A stretch of 64,000 nt of DNA from an uncultured Oscillospiraceae bacterium (GCA_947581795.1 CANPVS010000004.1:36195-100194), one strand, 5' to 3'. Counted from the stretch's first letter, positions 1-9,565 are shown. Numbers and translations: made by a program. Notes: generated by a model not told the origin, from the letters alone.

Positions 1-1419
<1,419 letters not shown>

Positions 1420-1454
1420 GGCGGCCTCCTTGGGTTTGTGATTGCTGAAAGAAT

Positions 1455-1482
1455 ATTATAACATAATTTTATCCAAACACAA
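1455..1482 (-). promoter_or_regulatory. Promoter of uvrB
   Basis: Reading the minus strand, TTGTGT, a 16-bp spacer and TATAAT end about 35 bp before the uvrB ATG. It lies in the AT-rich divergent region back-to-back with the promoter at 1499-1528. Confidence 0.65.
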
Positions 1483-1498
1483 GGATTTCGGCCGCGCC

Positions 1499-1528
1499 TT
1501 GACGGAAAGGGGGCGCTCCGTGTACAAT
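1499..1528 (+). promoter_or_regulatory. Promoter of the RlmI-type methyltransferase gene
   Basis: TTGACG, an 18-bp spacer and TACAAT. Transcription should start near 1535, downstream of the alternative TTG start at 1442. This supports ATG 1553 as the true start. Confidence 0.75.
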
Positions 1529-1552
1529 ACCGGCAGAAAGAAGGTATCGCCC

Positions 1553-2755
1553 ATGAACACCGCCACCGTCACCTTAAAAGAGGGGGAGGGCCGGGCATTG
1601 AAGGCCGGCGGCCCCTGGATATACGATAACGAGGTATCCTCCATCGAGGGTCCAGTTGTTGACGGGGACATGGTCACCGTCCGGGACTGCAAGGGCCGTT
1701 TCCTCTGCCAGGGGTTCATCAACCGGAAGTCGAAGCTGCTGGTCCGGGTCATGAGCCGGAATGAGAGCGCCGCCATAGACCGGGACTTCCTCAAAATGCG
1801 GGTACAAAACGCCTGGGACTATCGCAAGCGCACCGTGGATACCTCCTCCTGCCGGGTCATCTTCGGGGAGGCGGACTTCCTGCCCGGGCTGGTGGTGGAC
1901 AAGTTCTCCGACGTGCTGGTGGTCCAGTCATTGGCCCTGGGCATCGATAAGCTGAAAGGGACCATATTGGACCTCCTGCTGGAGACCCTGGCCGCCGACG
2001 GCGTGGCCATCCGGGGAATTTACGAGCGCAGCGACGCCCTGGTCCGGGAGCGGGAGGGCCTGCCCCGCGTGAAGGGCTTCATCGGCCAGCCCTTCGACAC
2101 CAAGGTCCAAATCGTGGAAAACGGCGTAAAGTACCTGGTGGACGTGGCCGAGGGACAGAAGACTGGCTTTTTCCTGGACCAGAAGTATAACCGGAAGGCC
2201 ATCTGGCCCCTGTGCAGGGGGGCGAAGGTCCTGGACTGCTTCACCCACACCGGTTCCTTCGCCCTGAACGCGGGCCTGGCCGGGGCGGAGAGCGTACTGG
2301 GGGTGGACGCCTCGGAGCTGGGCGTGGCCCAGGCCCGGGAAAACGCGGCCCTGAACGGCCTGTCCGACCGGGTGCGGTTTGAATGCGCGGATGTGTTTGA
2401 ATTTCTGCCCGCCCTCATCAAAAAGAAGGAGCAATACGATCTGGTCATCCTGGACCCGCCCGCCTTCGCCAAGAGCCGTGGCTCGGTGAAAAACGCGGTG
2501 AAGGGCTACCGGGAGATCAACCTGCGGGCCCTGCAGCTCATCAAGGACGGCGGGTACCTGGCCACATGCTCCTGCTCCCACTTCGTGGACGCGGCCCTGT
2601 TCGCCCAGACCGTGGGCCAGGCGGCCAACAACGTGCGCAAACGCCTGCGGCAGGTGGAGTTCCGCACCCAGGCCCCGGACCACCCCATCCTCTGGGGCGC
2701 GGCGGACTCGGACTATTTGAAGTTTTTCATCTTCCAGGTGTGCAAAGAGAAATAG
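1553..2755 (+). CDS. rlmI: Class I SAM-dependent rRNA methyltransferase, RlmI type
   Basis: This 400-aa protein has an N-terminal PUA RNA-binding domain (about residues 1-80) and a Rossmann methyltransferase domain. Motif I is LDCFTHTGSF at 227-236, and DPPAF, the substrate-amine/cytosine-side motif, is at 301-305. GQKTGFFLDQ at 201-210 is typical of the RlmI/YccW family, which methylates C5 of a cytosine in 23S rRNA. Length matches the usual 390-400 aa. ATG 1553 was chosen because AGAAAGAAGG sits about 8 nt upstream and the promoter at 1499-1528 would exclude the longer TTG start. It stands alone and is followed by a palindromic repeat. The precise target base in this organism is inferred from the family. 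Confidence 0.88.
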   Translation: MNTATVTLKEGEGRALKAGGPWIYDNEVSSIEGPVVDGDMVTVRDCKGRFLCQGFINRKSKLLVRVMSRNESAAIDRDFLKMRVQNAWDYRKRTVDTSSCRVIFGEADFLPGLVVDKFSDVLVVQSLALGIDKLKGTILDLLLETLAADGVAIRGIYERSDALVREREGLPRVKGFIGQPFDTKVQIVENGVKYLVDVAEGQKTGFFLDQKYNRKAIWPLCRGAKVLDCFTHTGSFALNAGLAGAESVLGVDASELGVAQARENAALNGLSDRVRFECADVFEFLPALIKKKEQYDLVILDPPAFAKSRGSVKNAVKGYREINLRALQLIKDGGYLATCSCSHFVDAALFAQTVGQAANNVRKRLRQVEFRTQAPDHPILWGAADSDYLKFFIFQVCKEK

Positions 2756-2763
2756 TTAAAAAC

Positions 2764-2894
2764 GCCTCCCTCTGACGAGGGAGGTGGCGCGGCGCAAGCC
2801 GCGACAGAGGGAGAGACAGTTATCTGCCAATATATCATTGGGATTCTCTCCCCCAGTCTCGCTTCGCTCGACAACCCCCTCGTCAGAGAGGGCC
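2764..2894. repeat. Palindromic intergenic repeat, short form (locus R1)
   Basis: A 131-bp element begins GCCTCCCTCTGACGAGGGAG and ends in the complementary CCCCCTCGTCAGAGAGGGCC. Each end is itself a hairpin, and the two ends also pair with each other. Internal hairpins (GCGGC-GCAA-GCCGC and a TCGCTTCGCTCGA stem) and a GGGAGAGA/TCTCTCCC pair lie between. It starts 8 bp after the rlmI stop. Related copies are at 11369, 17465, 28390, 36740, 42683 and, as the inner module only, 57901. Confidence 0.85.
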
Positions 2895-2909
2895 TTTATT
2901 CTTTTTCTC

Positions 2910-4148
2910 TCATCCCACCCGATGTCCCGGTTTGTCCTCCGTGCGGCGCCTGCGCAGGATGGACAGGGGCGGAGCCTGACAGGGCAGGGTCATATGAAGC
3001 TCCATCTTGGGATGACTGGCCGCCGCCACGCTCGCGCCCTCGCCGTCGAATATCTCCCCTGCTGTGAAGGTCAGGGGCGCCTGGCCGGGCATGAGAAGCT
3101 CCAGCTCCTCCCCGGGGCAGAACCGGTTGCGCTGGGTGAGCACAGCCGCGCCCTTTTCGTCGCAGGCCTCCACCACCGCCATCACGTCGTATCGGGAGAA
3201 GTAGCAGGCGTCGCCGGCATACTGCCCCGGCTGGCCGAAATAGAACCCGGTGGAATAGGGCCGGTGGCTCACCGCCATCACCTCGTCCCGCCATACCGGG
3301 TCCAGGGGCTTCCCCGCGAGGGCCGCGTCCACGGCATGGCGGTAGGCGCCGGTCACCGCAGCGGCGTAGTAGGCGGACTTTGTCCGGCCCTCTATTTTCA
3401 GGCTGGACACCCCCGCCGCCAGCAGTTCCGGCACGTGGTCGATCATGCACATGTCCCGGGCGTTATAAAGGTACGTCCCCCCGTCCTCCGTGATCTCCAT
3501 GTACTCCCCGGGGCGCTTTTCTTCCACCACATGGTACTTCCAGCGGCAGGGCTGGGCGCAGGCGCCCTGGTTGGCGTCCCGGCCGGTCAGGTAGTTGGAG
3601 AGCACACACCGGCCGGAGAAGGACACGCACATGGCCCCGTGGCAGAAGGCCTCCAGTTCCAGCTCTTTCGGCGTTCTCGTCCGCAGTTCGGCGATCTGCG
3701 CCAGGCTCATCTCCCGGGCCAGCACCACCCGGGCCGCGCCCAGATCGTGGAACATCCGGGCGGTCTCGGCGTTCAGGACCCCCGCCTGGGTGCTGATATG
3801 GACGGCGGCGTGGGGCGCGTACCGTTTCGCCAGGGCCAGCACTCCCAGATCGGAGACGATCAAGCCGTCGGTGTCAGCACTTTCCAGGCTTTCCAGGTAC
3901 TCCGGCAGGGCGTCCATCTGCTCATCCGTGGGGATGGTGTTCACGGTCACATAGACCTTCACGTCCCGGTCATGGCAGTACCTCACGGCCCAGGCCATAT
4001 CCTCCGGTCCGAAGGTCCCCGCCCCGGCCCGCATGCCGTAGCCGGGCCCGGCCAGATACACCGCGTCCGCCCCGTAGGCCGCCGCCATACGGAGCTTTTC
4101 CCTGTCCCCCGCGGGGGACAGCACCTCCGGCCGCTTTTTCCCGTCCAT
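2910..4148 (-). CDS. Peptidase U32 family protein (TrhP/RlhA-type RNA hydroxylation factor)
   Basis: The 412-aa protein carries the full U32 signature at residues 166-184 (E-A-F-C-H-G-A-M-C then G-R-C-V-L-S), followed by further cysteines near 197 and 201. It also has the N-terminal barrel motif EVLSPAGDREKL. Family members once called collagenases are now linked to prephenate-dependent hydroxylation of tRNA uridine (TrhP) or 23S rRNA cytidine (RlhA). I cannot tell which substrate applies here. The start at 4148 has AAAGGA 11 nt upstream. A longer version from 4172 or 4229 lacks a ribosome site and would include the upstream terminator. The gene follows the NlpC gene on the same strand but a hairpin separates them. 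Confidence 0.85.
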   Translation of the reverse strand: MDGKKRPEVLSPAGDREKLRMAAAYGADAVYLAGPGYGMRAGAGTFGPEDMAWAVRYCHDRDVKVYVTVNTIPTDEQMDALPEYLESLESADTDGLIVSDLGVLALAKRYAPHAAVHISTQAGVLNAETARMFHDLGAARVVLAREMSLAQIAELRTRTPKELELEAFCHGAMCVSFSGRCVLSNYLTGRDANQGACAQPCRWKYHVVEEKRPGEYMEITEDGGTYLYNARDMCMIDHVPELLAAGVSSLKIEGRTKSAYYAAAVTGAYRHAVDAALAGKPLDPVWRDEVMAVSHRPYSTGFYFGQPGQYAGDACYFSRYDVMAVVEACDEKGAAVLTQRNRFCPGEELELLMPGQAPLTFTAGEIFDGEGASVAAASHPKMELHMTLPCQAPPLSILRRRRTEDKPGHRVG

Positions 4149-4177
4149 ACCTCTCACCGTCCTTTCCTCCATTGTAA

Positions 4178-4208
4178 CACAAAACGCCCGGCCCTTGAAG
4201 GGCCGGAC
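4178..4208 (-). terminator. Terminator after the NlpC/P60 gene
   Basis: Minus-strand hairpin GTCCGGCCC-TTCAA-GGGCCGGGC followed by GTTTTGTG, starting 18 bp past the NlpC/P60 stop codon. The downstream U32 gene may be transcribed partly by read-through. Confidence 0.65.
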
Positions 4209-4225
4209 GCTGTTTTCTTTTTCCC

Positions 4226-5566
4226 TCACGCCACGCGCCGGGCGCTGTAGAAACGGGTGTTGTAGTAGCTCTCGTTCAGGCCGGAGATCATGACCTTCCC
4301 GCCGCCGGAGGAGGCGTGGATGAACTTGCCGTCGCCGATGTAGATGCCGGAGTGACCGATGGCTGTCTTGCCGGCGTTGTAGAAGATGATGATGTCGCCG
4401 GGCTGCAGGTTTGACCTAGATACATAGGCGCCCACGGAGTTCTGGGCCGAGGCGGTGCGGGTGATGGAATAGCCGCACTGCTTGTACACGTAGTACACGA
4501 ACCCGGAGCAGTCGAAGCCGGAGGGGCTCGTCCCGCCGTACACATAGCGCACGCCCATGTACTTCTTGGCCTCCGCCACGATCTTCTCCCCCGCGGAGGA
4601 GTTGGCGGCGGGCGCGGACGCCACATTGGTGGACAGGTAATCCTGATAGATATAGCCGCTGGTGCCGCTCCAGCTGACCTTATACCACTGGCCGGACTTG
4701 CCGGTGATGGTCACGGCAGTGCCCCGGGACAGCACGCCCTTGCTGGTATAGGCGGTGGAGGGGCCCTCCCGCAGGTTCACGCCCGCGGTGGTTACAGCGG
4801 GGGTCTCGGTCATGGACTGGACCTCGGCCGTGACGCCGGACTGGGACAGGTACTGCTTGTACACATACCCGCTGACGCCGTTATAGCTCACGGCGTACCA
4901 GTCCCCGGATTGGCCGGTGATGGTCATCTTGGTGCCGCTGTTGTATGTACCCAGGACGGTATAGCCCGTGCCGGGGCCGGAGCGCATATTTACATAGTCG
5001 CCGGTGATGACGCCGGTGCCGGACACGCTGCCCGTGGAGGACGCGGGGGCGGACTGGCCGCCGGCCGAGCCGGACCCCAGGGACACATAGGCGCTGTAGA
5101 CATAGGCCGTGCGGCCGTTATAGTTTATCTGATAGAACGCGCCGTTCACGCCGGTGACGGAGAAGGTGTCGCCCTTGTTGGCCTGGCCGATGGCCTCATA
5201 GGCCGTGGTGGGGCCGGAGCGCACGTTCACGTAGGTGCCCGTCACCGTGCCGGTGCCGAAGTCGCCGGTGCCGCTGACGCCGTAGGTAACATAGTCCTTG
5301 CTCATATAGCCGGACTGGCCCTTGTAGCTCACCTGATACCAGCCGTCGGCGGAGCCGGTGATGGCCACCACCGTGCCCCGGGGCAGGCAGGTGACCACGG
5401 AGCTGGCCGTGGAGGGCTGGCTGCGCATATTCAGCGCCGAGGCCGTCACGGTGCCCGCGCCCTCGCTGTCCGCGTGGGCCACGGCGGCCGTGACCGTGGC
5501 GAGGCAGATAAGGATGCCGAACACCACCGCCAGGCGCAGGAGCGCGTTTTTATTCCGTCTTCTCAT
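4226..5566 (-). CDS. Secreted SH3-domain NlpC/P60 peptidoglycan endopeptidase
   Basis: This 446-aa protein has an N-terminal signal peptide (RRRNK then a hydrophobic stretch ending near AHA, about residue 32). Four bacterial SH3 repeats follow, each with a V/LN-x-R-x-x-PST/GT core, at roughly residues 38-94, 105-162, 185-241 and 258-311. A C-terminal NlpC/P60 domain (about 330-446) has the catalytic cysteine in FDCSGFVYYV and the histidine in GHSGIYIGDG. NlpC/P60 enzymes cut the gamma-D-Glu-diamino-acid bond of stem peptides outside the cell, and SH3b repeats bind the wall. Its start lies 3 bp after the stop of the small gene at 5570-5860, so the two form an operon. Role in growth or separation is inference. 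Confidence 0.93.
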   Translation of the reverse strand: MRRRNKNALLRLAVVFGILICLATVTAAVAHADSEGAGTVTASALNMRSQPSTASSVVTCLPRGTVVAITGSADGWYQVSYKGQSGYMSKDYVTYGVSGTGDFGTGTVTGTYVNVRSGPTTAYEAIGQANKGDTFSVTGVNGAFYQINYNGRTAYVYSAYVSLGSGSAGGQSAPASSTGSVSGTGVITGDYVNMRSGPGTGYTVLGTYNSGTKMTITGQSGDWYAVSYNGVSGYVYKQYLSQSGVTAEVQSMTETPAVTTAGVNLREGPSTAYTSKGVLSRGTAVTITGKSGQWYKVSWSGTSGYIYQDYLSTNVASAPAANSSAGEKIVAEAKKYMGVRYVYGGTSPSGFDCSGFVYYVYKQCGYSITRTASAQNSVGAYVSRSNLQPGDIIIFYNAGKTAIGHSGIYIGDGKFIHASSGGGKVMISGLNESYYNTRFYSARRVA

Positions 5567-5569
5567 AGC

Positions 5570-5860
5570 TCACCGGGTGGCGAGGGCACGGTCCAGCCAC
5601 ACGCTGGCCACGTCCATGGCCGCGTAAAGGCTGTCCTTCTCGCTCTTTTTCACCACGCGGTCCCGGCTCTTCAGGTCCGGGTCGGTCAGCTGCAGCTGCA
5701 CAGACACGCGGGTGGCCACGTCCAGGTCCTTGATCTTCTTGGTGTCCAGGATCTGGAGCATGATGATATATTTGTCCGCCATGCTGCCGAAATAGATGAG
5801 ATTGTCCTTCCGGCGCAGGGGATGGCCCTTGTACTGCAGGGCCGCCGTCTTTTCAGCCAT
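5570..5860 (-). CDS. Small hypothetical protein, first gene of the NlpC operon
   Basis: I do not recognise this 96-aa soluble protein. It is rich in charged residues (DTKKIKDLD, VVKKSEKDS) and has no signal peptide, membrane segment or metal motif. GAGGGAGG sits 8-9 nt before the ATG at 5860, and a near-perfect promoter lies 30 bp upstream, so it is almost certainly expressed. It is translated just ahead of the wall hydrolase with only 3 bp between the two genes. A link to cell-wall growth is therefore possible, but the sequence itself does not show one. The longer reading frame to 5962 would start upstream of the promoter and is not credible. Confidence 0.75.
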   Translation of the reverse strand: MAEKTAALQYKGHPLRRKDNLIYFGSMADKYIIMLQILDTKKIKDLDVATRVSVQLQLTDPDLKSRDRVVKKSEKDSLYAAMDVASVWLDRALATR

Positions 5861-5890
5861 GGTTATGCCTCCCTCGACGTTTGTTACTGA

Positions 5891-5919
5891 ATTGTAACAT
5901 ATTGTTTCTTCCTTGTCAA
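5891..5919 (-). promoter_or_regulatory. Consensus promoter of the 5570-5860 / NlpC operon
   Basis: TTGACA, a 17-bp spacer and TACAAT on the minus strand, one mismatch from the sigma-A consensus. Confidence 0.85.
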
Positions 5920-5935
5920 CATAAAATTGCGTTTT

Positions 5936-5993
5936 TGGAAAAAATGACCCGCTCTCCCCCATCCGGAAAAGTTGGACGGGGAAAAAGCGGGTC
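5936..5993 (-). terminator. Terminator of the PBP gene
   Basis: Minus-strand stem GACCCGCT...AGCGGGTC with an internal CCCC/GGGG extension is followed by ATTTTTTCC. It begins just past the PBP stop codon at 6007. Confidence 0.75.
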
Positions 5994-6006
5994 CTGCGTT
6001 TTGTCT

Positions 6007-8493
6007 CTATGCCGCCGGCTGTTCGGTGGCCGGAGGCGCCTCGCCGCCGGTGTCAGGCTGCTGCTGTTCCGGCGCGTTGGTAGGTACCGCCGGCGCTTCG
6101 GTGGGCGGCGGAGGCGGCGCGTCGGTGGGTTCCGCCGGCACATCGGTGGGCGGCGTGGTCTCCTGGACCGGCGGGTCGGTAGCCACCGGCACGTCCGTGG
6201 GCGGCGTGGTCTCCTGCGCCGGCGGGGCCGTGTAATCCGGCGGCGTAGTGATGGTAGTGCCGCCGGGATCGCTGGTGGGCGGCGCCTCGCCGGTGGGAGG
6301 CGGCTCCTGGGAGTTGTTCGGCGTGGGCGGCGCCTCCTGGGTGGGGCTCACGCTGGGGCTGGGACTGTTCTTGCCATTGCCGAAGGCGTTGATCGCCTGG
6401 CCGATGGTGGGCGTGGGGAAGGCCCAGTAGCTCAGCCCCTCATGGATGCGGCTCATGACCTTCTGCCATATCTGGGCGGCGGGGTTGCCGTAGAAGTCCA
6501 TGACGGCGTTATACTCGTAGCCCGTCCAGCAGGCGGCCACATAGTAGCGGGTGAAGCCCGTGAAATAACGGTCATACCTGTTGCTGGTGGTGCCCGTCTT
6601 GCCGGCCACGGCCTGGCCGTAGATCCGGGCCTCGGTACCGGTACCGCCCTCCACTGCGGCCTGCAGGACGTTGGCGATGTTCCAGGCGGTGTTCTCCTTC
6701 ACGGCCACGTGCCGCTCCGGCGCGTTCTCCAGGACGATGTTGCCGTCGCTGTCCCACACATAGGCGTACAGCCGTCCCTCCACCATAATGCCATCGTTGG
6801 CAAAAGCGGTGTAAGCCTGGGCCATCTCCAGGGGCGTGATGCCATAGGAGAGCTGCCCCAGAGCCAGGGGGGCGTAGGCGTAGTCGGTCAAGGTCCTCTG
6901 CGTGTCCGGGTCATAGTAATCCCGGACCAGGTTCTTGAAGCGGAACCGGTTGGTCAGGTAGTCCCAGGAGGCCGCAAGGCCCATCTTGTTCAGGGTCTGT
7001 GCCGCCACGGTGTTCAAAGACGAGATGATGCCCTGACGGATGGTGGTCCAGCCCCGATAGGTGCCGCTGTCGTTGCGGGGGTACCAGTTGGGGCTGTTGG
7101 ACAGCACGATGTTGGGCGAGTCGTTGATGGGGGTGGTCTGGGTGATGAGGCCCAGGTCGAAGGCCGGCCCGTACACGGCCACAGGCTTGAAGGAGGATCC
7201 CGGCGGCCGGCGCAGTCTGGTGGCGAAGTTGTTGGTAAAGCTGCCCGTCTTGACGCCGGTGTCGCCCGCCAGGCCCAGAACGGAGCCGTCCTGGGGGTCC
7301 ATGACCACGATGGCGGAGCTCAGCTTTTGGCCGCTGGTGTTACGCCAGGGCTGGGGCAAATTTCCGGTGTTCTGGTAGATGTCGTCGATGATGCCCTGGA
7401 CGCGCTTGTCCATGCAGCAGTAGATGTCGTAACCGCGGTTATAGATGAGGAATTCCGCCGCGTTCTCGGTGATGCCCTTTGCCGCGGCCAGGTCCTCGGT
7501 GAGCTGCCAGATCAGCGAGTCGATATAGTACGTGTTGGGAACGGTCTCCCGCTCCTCGCCCACGGCCCGCTTGAACACCAGCTGCTCGTTCTTGGCGGCC
7601 ACATACTCGTCGTTGGAGATATAGCCCTGCCGGTACATCTCCCAGAGGATGGTCTCCTGGCGCTGCTTGTTGCGGGCCTCGCTCTTGGGACCGATATAGG
7701 GGTCGTACAGGGAGGGGTTGTTGGTGATGCCGATGAGGCTGGCGCACTCGGCCAGGTCCAGCTGCCAGACCTCCTTGCCGAAATACTCCCGGGCCGCGGC
7801 GCCTACGCCGTAACAGCCCTCGCTCAGGTAGATCTCGTTGAGATACCAGGCGATGATCTCTTCCTTTGTATATCGCTTTTCAAATTCCAGGGCCCGGAAC
7901 ATCTCCAGCAGTTTTCGCTGGACGGTGACCTCGTCCTTGCCCGTCAGGTTCTTGATGAGCTGCTGGGTGATGGTGGAGCCGCCGAAGGTGTCGTTCATAC
8001 TGAGGAACATGTTGCCAAAGGCGCCCAGAGTACGCCACCAGTCCACGCCCTTGTGCTTATAGAACCGCTGGTCCTCGATGGCCACGGCGGCGTGCTCCAG
8101 GTCCTCGGGGATCTGGTCGTACTCCACCCAGAGGCGGTTCTCCGTGTAGTAGAGGGTGGCCAGCTCCTCCCACTGGTTGCTGCCGGCGCTGGTCTCCACC
8201 AGGATGCGGCTGGACATGTTGGAGGCCATCTCCTCCGGGGTCAGGTCCAGGCTGTCGGACAGGCAGGTCTTCACGTATACGGCGAAGATGCACGCGAACA
8301 AAAGCCCCGTGGTGATGAATACCAGAAACACGGTGAGGATGACCTTCATGGCGGTGCGCAGCACGAGGCCGGTCCCGGCGGCGGCGGTATCCACCACCGC
8401 CCCCGCGGCCCGGCGGACGCGGCGCATCTTCCGGCTGGTGTGCCAGGACCAGAAGGCCTGTATTTTTTCTTTGATCTTGCGGAATATATTCAC
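6007..8493 (-). CDS. ponA: Class A penicillin-binding protein (transglycosylase/transpeptidase, PBP1A type)
   Basis: The 828-aa bifunctional peptidoglycan synthase has a cytoplasmic basic tail and one membrane anchor at about residues 49-75. The GT51 glycosyltransferase domain has catalytic Glu140 in EDQRFYKHKGVD and GGSTITQQ at 171-178. The transpeptidase domain has SxxK at S433-K436, SxN at S492-N494 and KTG at 632-634. The last 110 residues are a Pro/Thr/Glu-rich tail with repeats such as ETTPPTDVP, probably reaching into or through the wall. All catalytic residues are present. The start is GTG at 8493 with GGAGG 7 nt upstream; no upstream ATG is in frame. It has its own promoter (8578-8606) and terminator, so it is monocistronic. 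Confidence 0.96.
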   Translation of the reverse strand: MNIFRKIKEKIQAFWSWHTSRKMRRVRRAAGAVVDTAAAGTGLVLRTAMKVILTVFLVFITTGLLFACIFAVYVKTCLSDSLDLTPEEMASNMSSRILVETSAGSNQWEELATLYYTENRLWVEYDQIPEDLEHAAVAIEDQRFYKHKGVDWWRTLGAFGNMFLSMNDTFGGSTITQQLIKNLTGKDEVTVQRKLLEMFRALEFEKRYTKEEIIAWYLNEIYLSEGCYGVGAAAREYFGKEVWQLDLAECASLIGITNNPSLYDPYIGPKSEARNKQRQETILWEMYRQGYISNDEYVAAKNEQLVFKRAVGEERETVPNTYYIDSLIWQLTEDLAAAKGITENAAEFLIYNRGYDIYCCMDKRVQGIIDDIYQNTGNLPQPWRNTSGQKLSSAIVVMDPQDGSVLGLAGDTGVKTGSFTNNFATRLRRPPGSSFKPVAVYGPAFDLGLITQTTPINDSPNIVLSNSPNWYPRNDSGTYRGWTTIRQGIISSLNTVAAQTLNKMGLAASWDYLTNRFRFKNLVRDYYDPDTQRTLTDYAYAPLALGQLSYGITPLEMAQAYTAFANDGIMVEGRLYAYVWDSDGNIVLENAPERHVAVKENTAWNIANVLQAAVEGGTGTEARIYGQAVAGKTGTTSNRYDRYFTGFTRYYVAACWTGYEYNAVMDFYGNPAAQIWQKVMSRIHEGLSYWAFPTPTIGQAINAFGNGKNSPSPSVSPTQEAPPTPNNSQEPPPTGEAPPTSDPGGTTITTPPDYTAPPAQETTPPTDVPVATDPPVQETTPPTDVPAEPTDAPPPPPTEAPAVPTNAPEQQQPDTGGEAPPATEQPAA

Positions 8494-8577
8494 AGCTGTT
8501 CCTCCGAACGCTCCCGGCTGTCAGTGATATGAGAGAGGGTCTGACATCTTTTGACACATTGATGTACAGACATGGTT

Positions 8578-8606
8578 AGTATAACACATTTTTCCCTGAT
8601 TGTATA
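8578..8606 (-). promoter_or_regulatory. Promoter of the PBP gene
   Basis: TATACA, a 17-bp spacer and TATACT preceded by TGT (extended -10) on the minus strand. It gives a leader of about 78 nt. Confidence 0.6.
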
Positions 8607-8695
8607 TCCTATTTGCAAAGAAAAGATGAACGCCTCCTTAAATCGGCGCATGTCCATACCCACGCCGGGGCATACTGTGGGCGGGAGGGATGGAC

Positions 8696-8800
8696 GTGGG
8701 ACTGAAGAAGAGGCTCCTGCTGGGGGCGGCGCTTGTGCTGGCCGCCGCCTTGAGCGTACTGGCGGTGCTCCACGAGCTGGGACTGCTGCCCGGGGCGTGA
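8696..8800 (+). CDS. Putative 34-aa single-pass membrane peptide
   Basis: A GTG at 8696 is preceded by GGGAGG with 7-nt spacing. It opens a 34-residue frame with a basic N-terminus (GLKKR), a continuous Leu/Ala/Val segment of about 20 residues and a short HELGLLPGA tail. An in-frame ATG at 8690 is too close to the ribosome site to be preferred. The layout is that of a one-pass membrane microprotein. It lies in the otherwise empty region between the PBP promoter and the DUF1292 promoter. There is no clear promoter of its own, apart from a CATACT box at 8671. Function unknown; it could also be a chance frame. Confidence 0.35.
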   Translation: MGLKKRLLLGAALVLAAALSVLAVLHELGLLPGA

Positions 8801-8826
8801 AAGACGGTTTATCCCTATTTTCCCTC

Positions 8827-8855
8827 TTGCAATCTCCCGTCCCAGGCCTTATGAT
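8827..8855 (+). promoter_or_regulatory. Promoter of the DUF1292 gene
   Basis: TTGCAA, a 17-bp spacer and TATGAT, ending 28 bp before the ATG at 8884. Confidence 0.75.
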
Positions 8856-8883
8856 AGAGGCAGGAAACAACAGGAGGAACAAC

Positions 8884-9183
8884 ATGGAGAGCGATTTTGG
8901 CGCCGATTACGTCACCATCGAGGACGACGACGGCAACGAGTTCGAGCTGGAACACCTGAGCACCCTCCAATTCGAGGGCGACGAGTACATGGTCTTCCTC
9001 CCCGCCGACATGGACGAGGACGACCCGGATTACGGCTTCATCATCCTCCGGGTGGAGGAGGTGGACGGCGAGGAGCAGTTCGCGTCCGTGGACGACGACG
9101 AAAAACTCCAGCGCATCTACGACTACTACATGGAACAAGTGTTCGCCGAGGAGGAGGACGCCTCCCTCCCCGACGAGGAGTGA
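8884..9183 (+). CDS. DUF1292 family protein
   Basis: A 99-aa, very acidic protein beginning MESDFGADYVTIEDDDGNE. The N-terminal pattern (Asp/Glu-rich stretch, then FELEHLSTLQFEGDEYMVFLP-like strands) is the DUF1292 family, common and small in Firmicutes, whose biochemical role is not known. ATG 8884 has AGGAGG 7 nt upstream and its own promoter. The longer frame from 8572 is low-complexity and begins upstream of that promoter. The 6S RNA follows about 10 bp past the stop with no separate promoter visible, so the two may share a primary transcript. That last point is inference. Confidence 0.85.
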   Translation: MESDFGADYVTIEDDDGNEFELEHLSTLQFEGDEYMVFLPADMDEDDPDYGFIILRVEEVDGEEQFASVDDDEKLQRIYDYYMEQVFAEEEDASLPDEE

Positions 9184-9192
9184 CCTGAAAAG

Positions 9193-9376
9193 AAACCTGC
9201 CCTGTTCGTGGTCTCAAGGGCCCGATTGGACCCACATCTCTCATAAGGGACGCCATATACGGCGGCGGAGCGCAGGCCTCCCGGCCAAAAGCCGGACGTT
9301 GGAAGCACAGAAACCGCCATGAGGCGACCCACCTGCCAAGCTGTGCAGGTTACAAATCGGCCCCCACGGCAGGGCG
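9193..9376 (+). ncRNA. ssrS: 6S RNA
   Basis: 6S RNA binds sigma-A RNA polymerase by imitating an open promoter and accumulates in stationary phase. The closing stem pairs ACCTGCC...CGTGG (9195-9210) with CCACGGCAGG (9364-9373), and the 5' side contains the hallmark TGTTCGTGG. A second stem pairs GGGCCCGATT with AATCGGCCCC. The 3' side has the stem-loop CACCTGC...GCAGGTTACA, closely matching the conserved CACCUU...GGGUUACA of known 6S RNAs. A GAAGC...AAAC...CACC order also agrees. The unpaired middle (about 9228-9245) would be the central bubble. Ends are estimated from the stem. No dedicated promoter is obvious, and two terminators follow. Confidence 0.82.
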
Positions 9377-9381
9377 GGCCC

Positions 9382-9411
9382 CGTCGGAGCAAAGGCGACT
9401 TTGCTCCGACG
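9382..9411 (+). terminator. 13-bp hairpin with GCGA tetraloop after 6S RNA
   Basis: A perfect 13-bp stem (CGTCGGAGCAAAG and complement) closed by a GNRA tetraloop, followed by a weak TTCGTATATAT tail. First of two tandem hairpins. Confidence 0.7.
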
Positions 9412-9432
9412 TTCGTATATATCCCACCCTAT

Positions 9433-9458
9433 GGCGCGCCGGACCGGCGCGCCTTTTT
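9433..9458 (+). terminator. Intrinsic terminator downstream of 6S RNA
   Basis: GGCGCGCC-GGACC-GGCGCGCC followed directly by TTTTT. This is a classic strong terminator that isolates the 6S/DUF1292 unit from the eda promoter. Confidence 0.8.
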
Positions 9459-9536
9459 CATCCCTTTAAATGCGCGCATTTCCCACAAAACGGGCCGGTC
9501 CGATTTGACTAAAATGCCAAATGCGGCCGCGAGCCG

Positions 9537-9565
9537 TTGCTTTTTGCAATTTCTATAATTATAAT
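9537..9565 (+). promoter_or_regulatory. Promoter of eda-kdgK
   Basis: TTGCTT, a 17-bp spacer and TATAAT. A second overlapping TATAAT begins at 9554. Confidence 0.7.

Noticed and set aside
2784..4250. 488-codon plus-strand reading frame
   Set aside because: Antisense to the U32 gene, beginning inside a repeat; composition is shadow-like.
5881..8532. 883-codon plus-strand reading frame
   Set aside because: It is antisense to the PBP gene, which has all catalytic motifs. The frame is low-complexity Gly/Val/Arg/His sequence produced by high GC.
8572..8883. N-terminal extension of the DUF1292 frame
   Set aside because: It starts upstream of the mapped promoter-like sequence, and the DUF1292 family begins near the ATG at 8884, which has AGGAGG.
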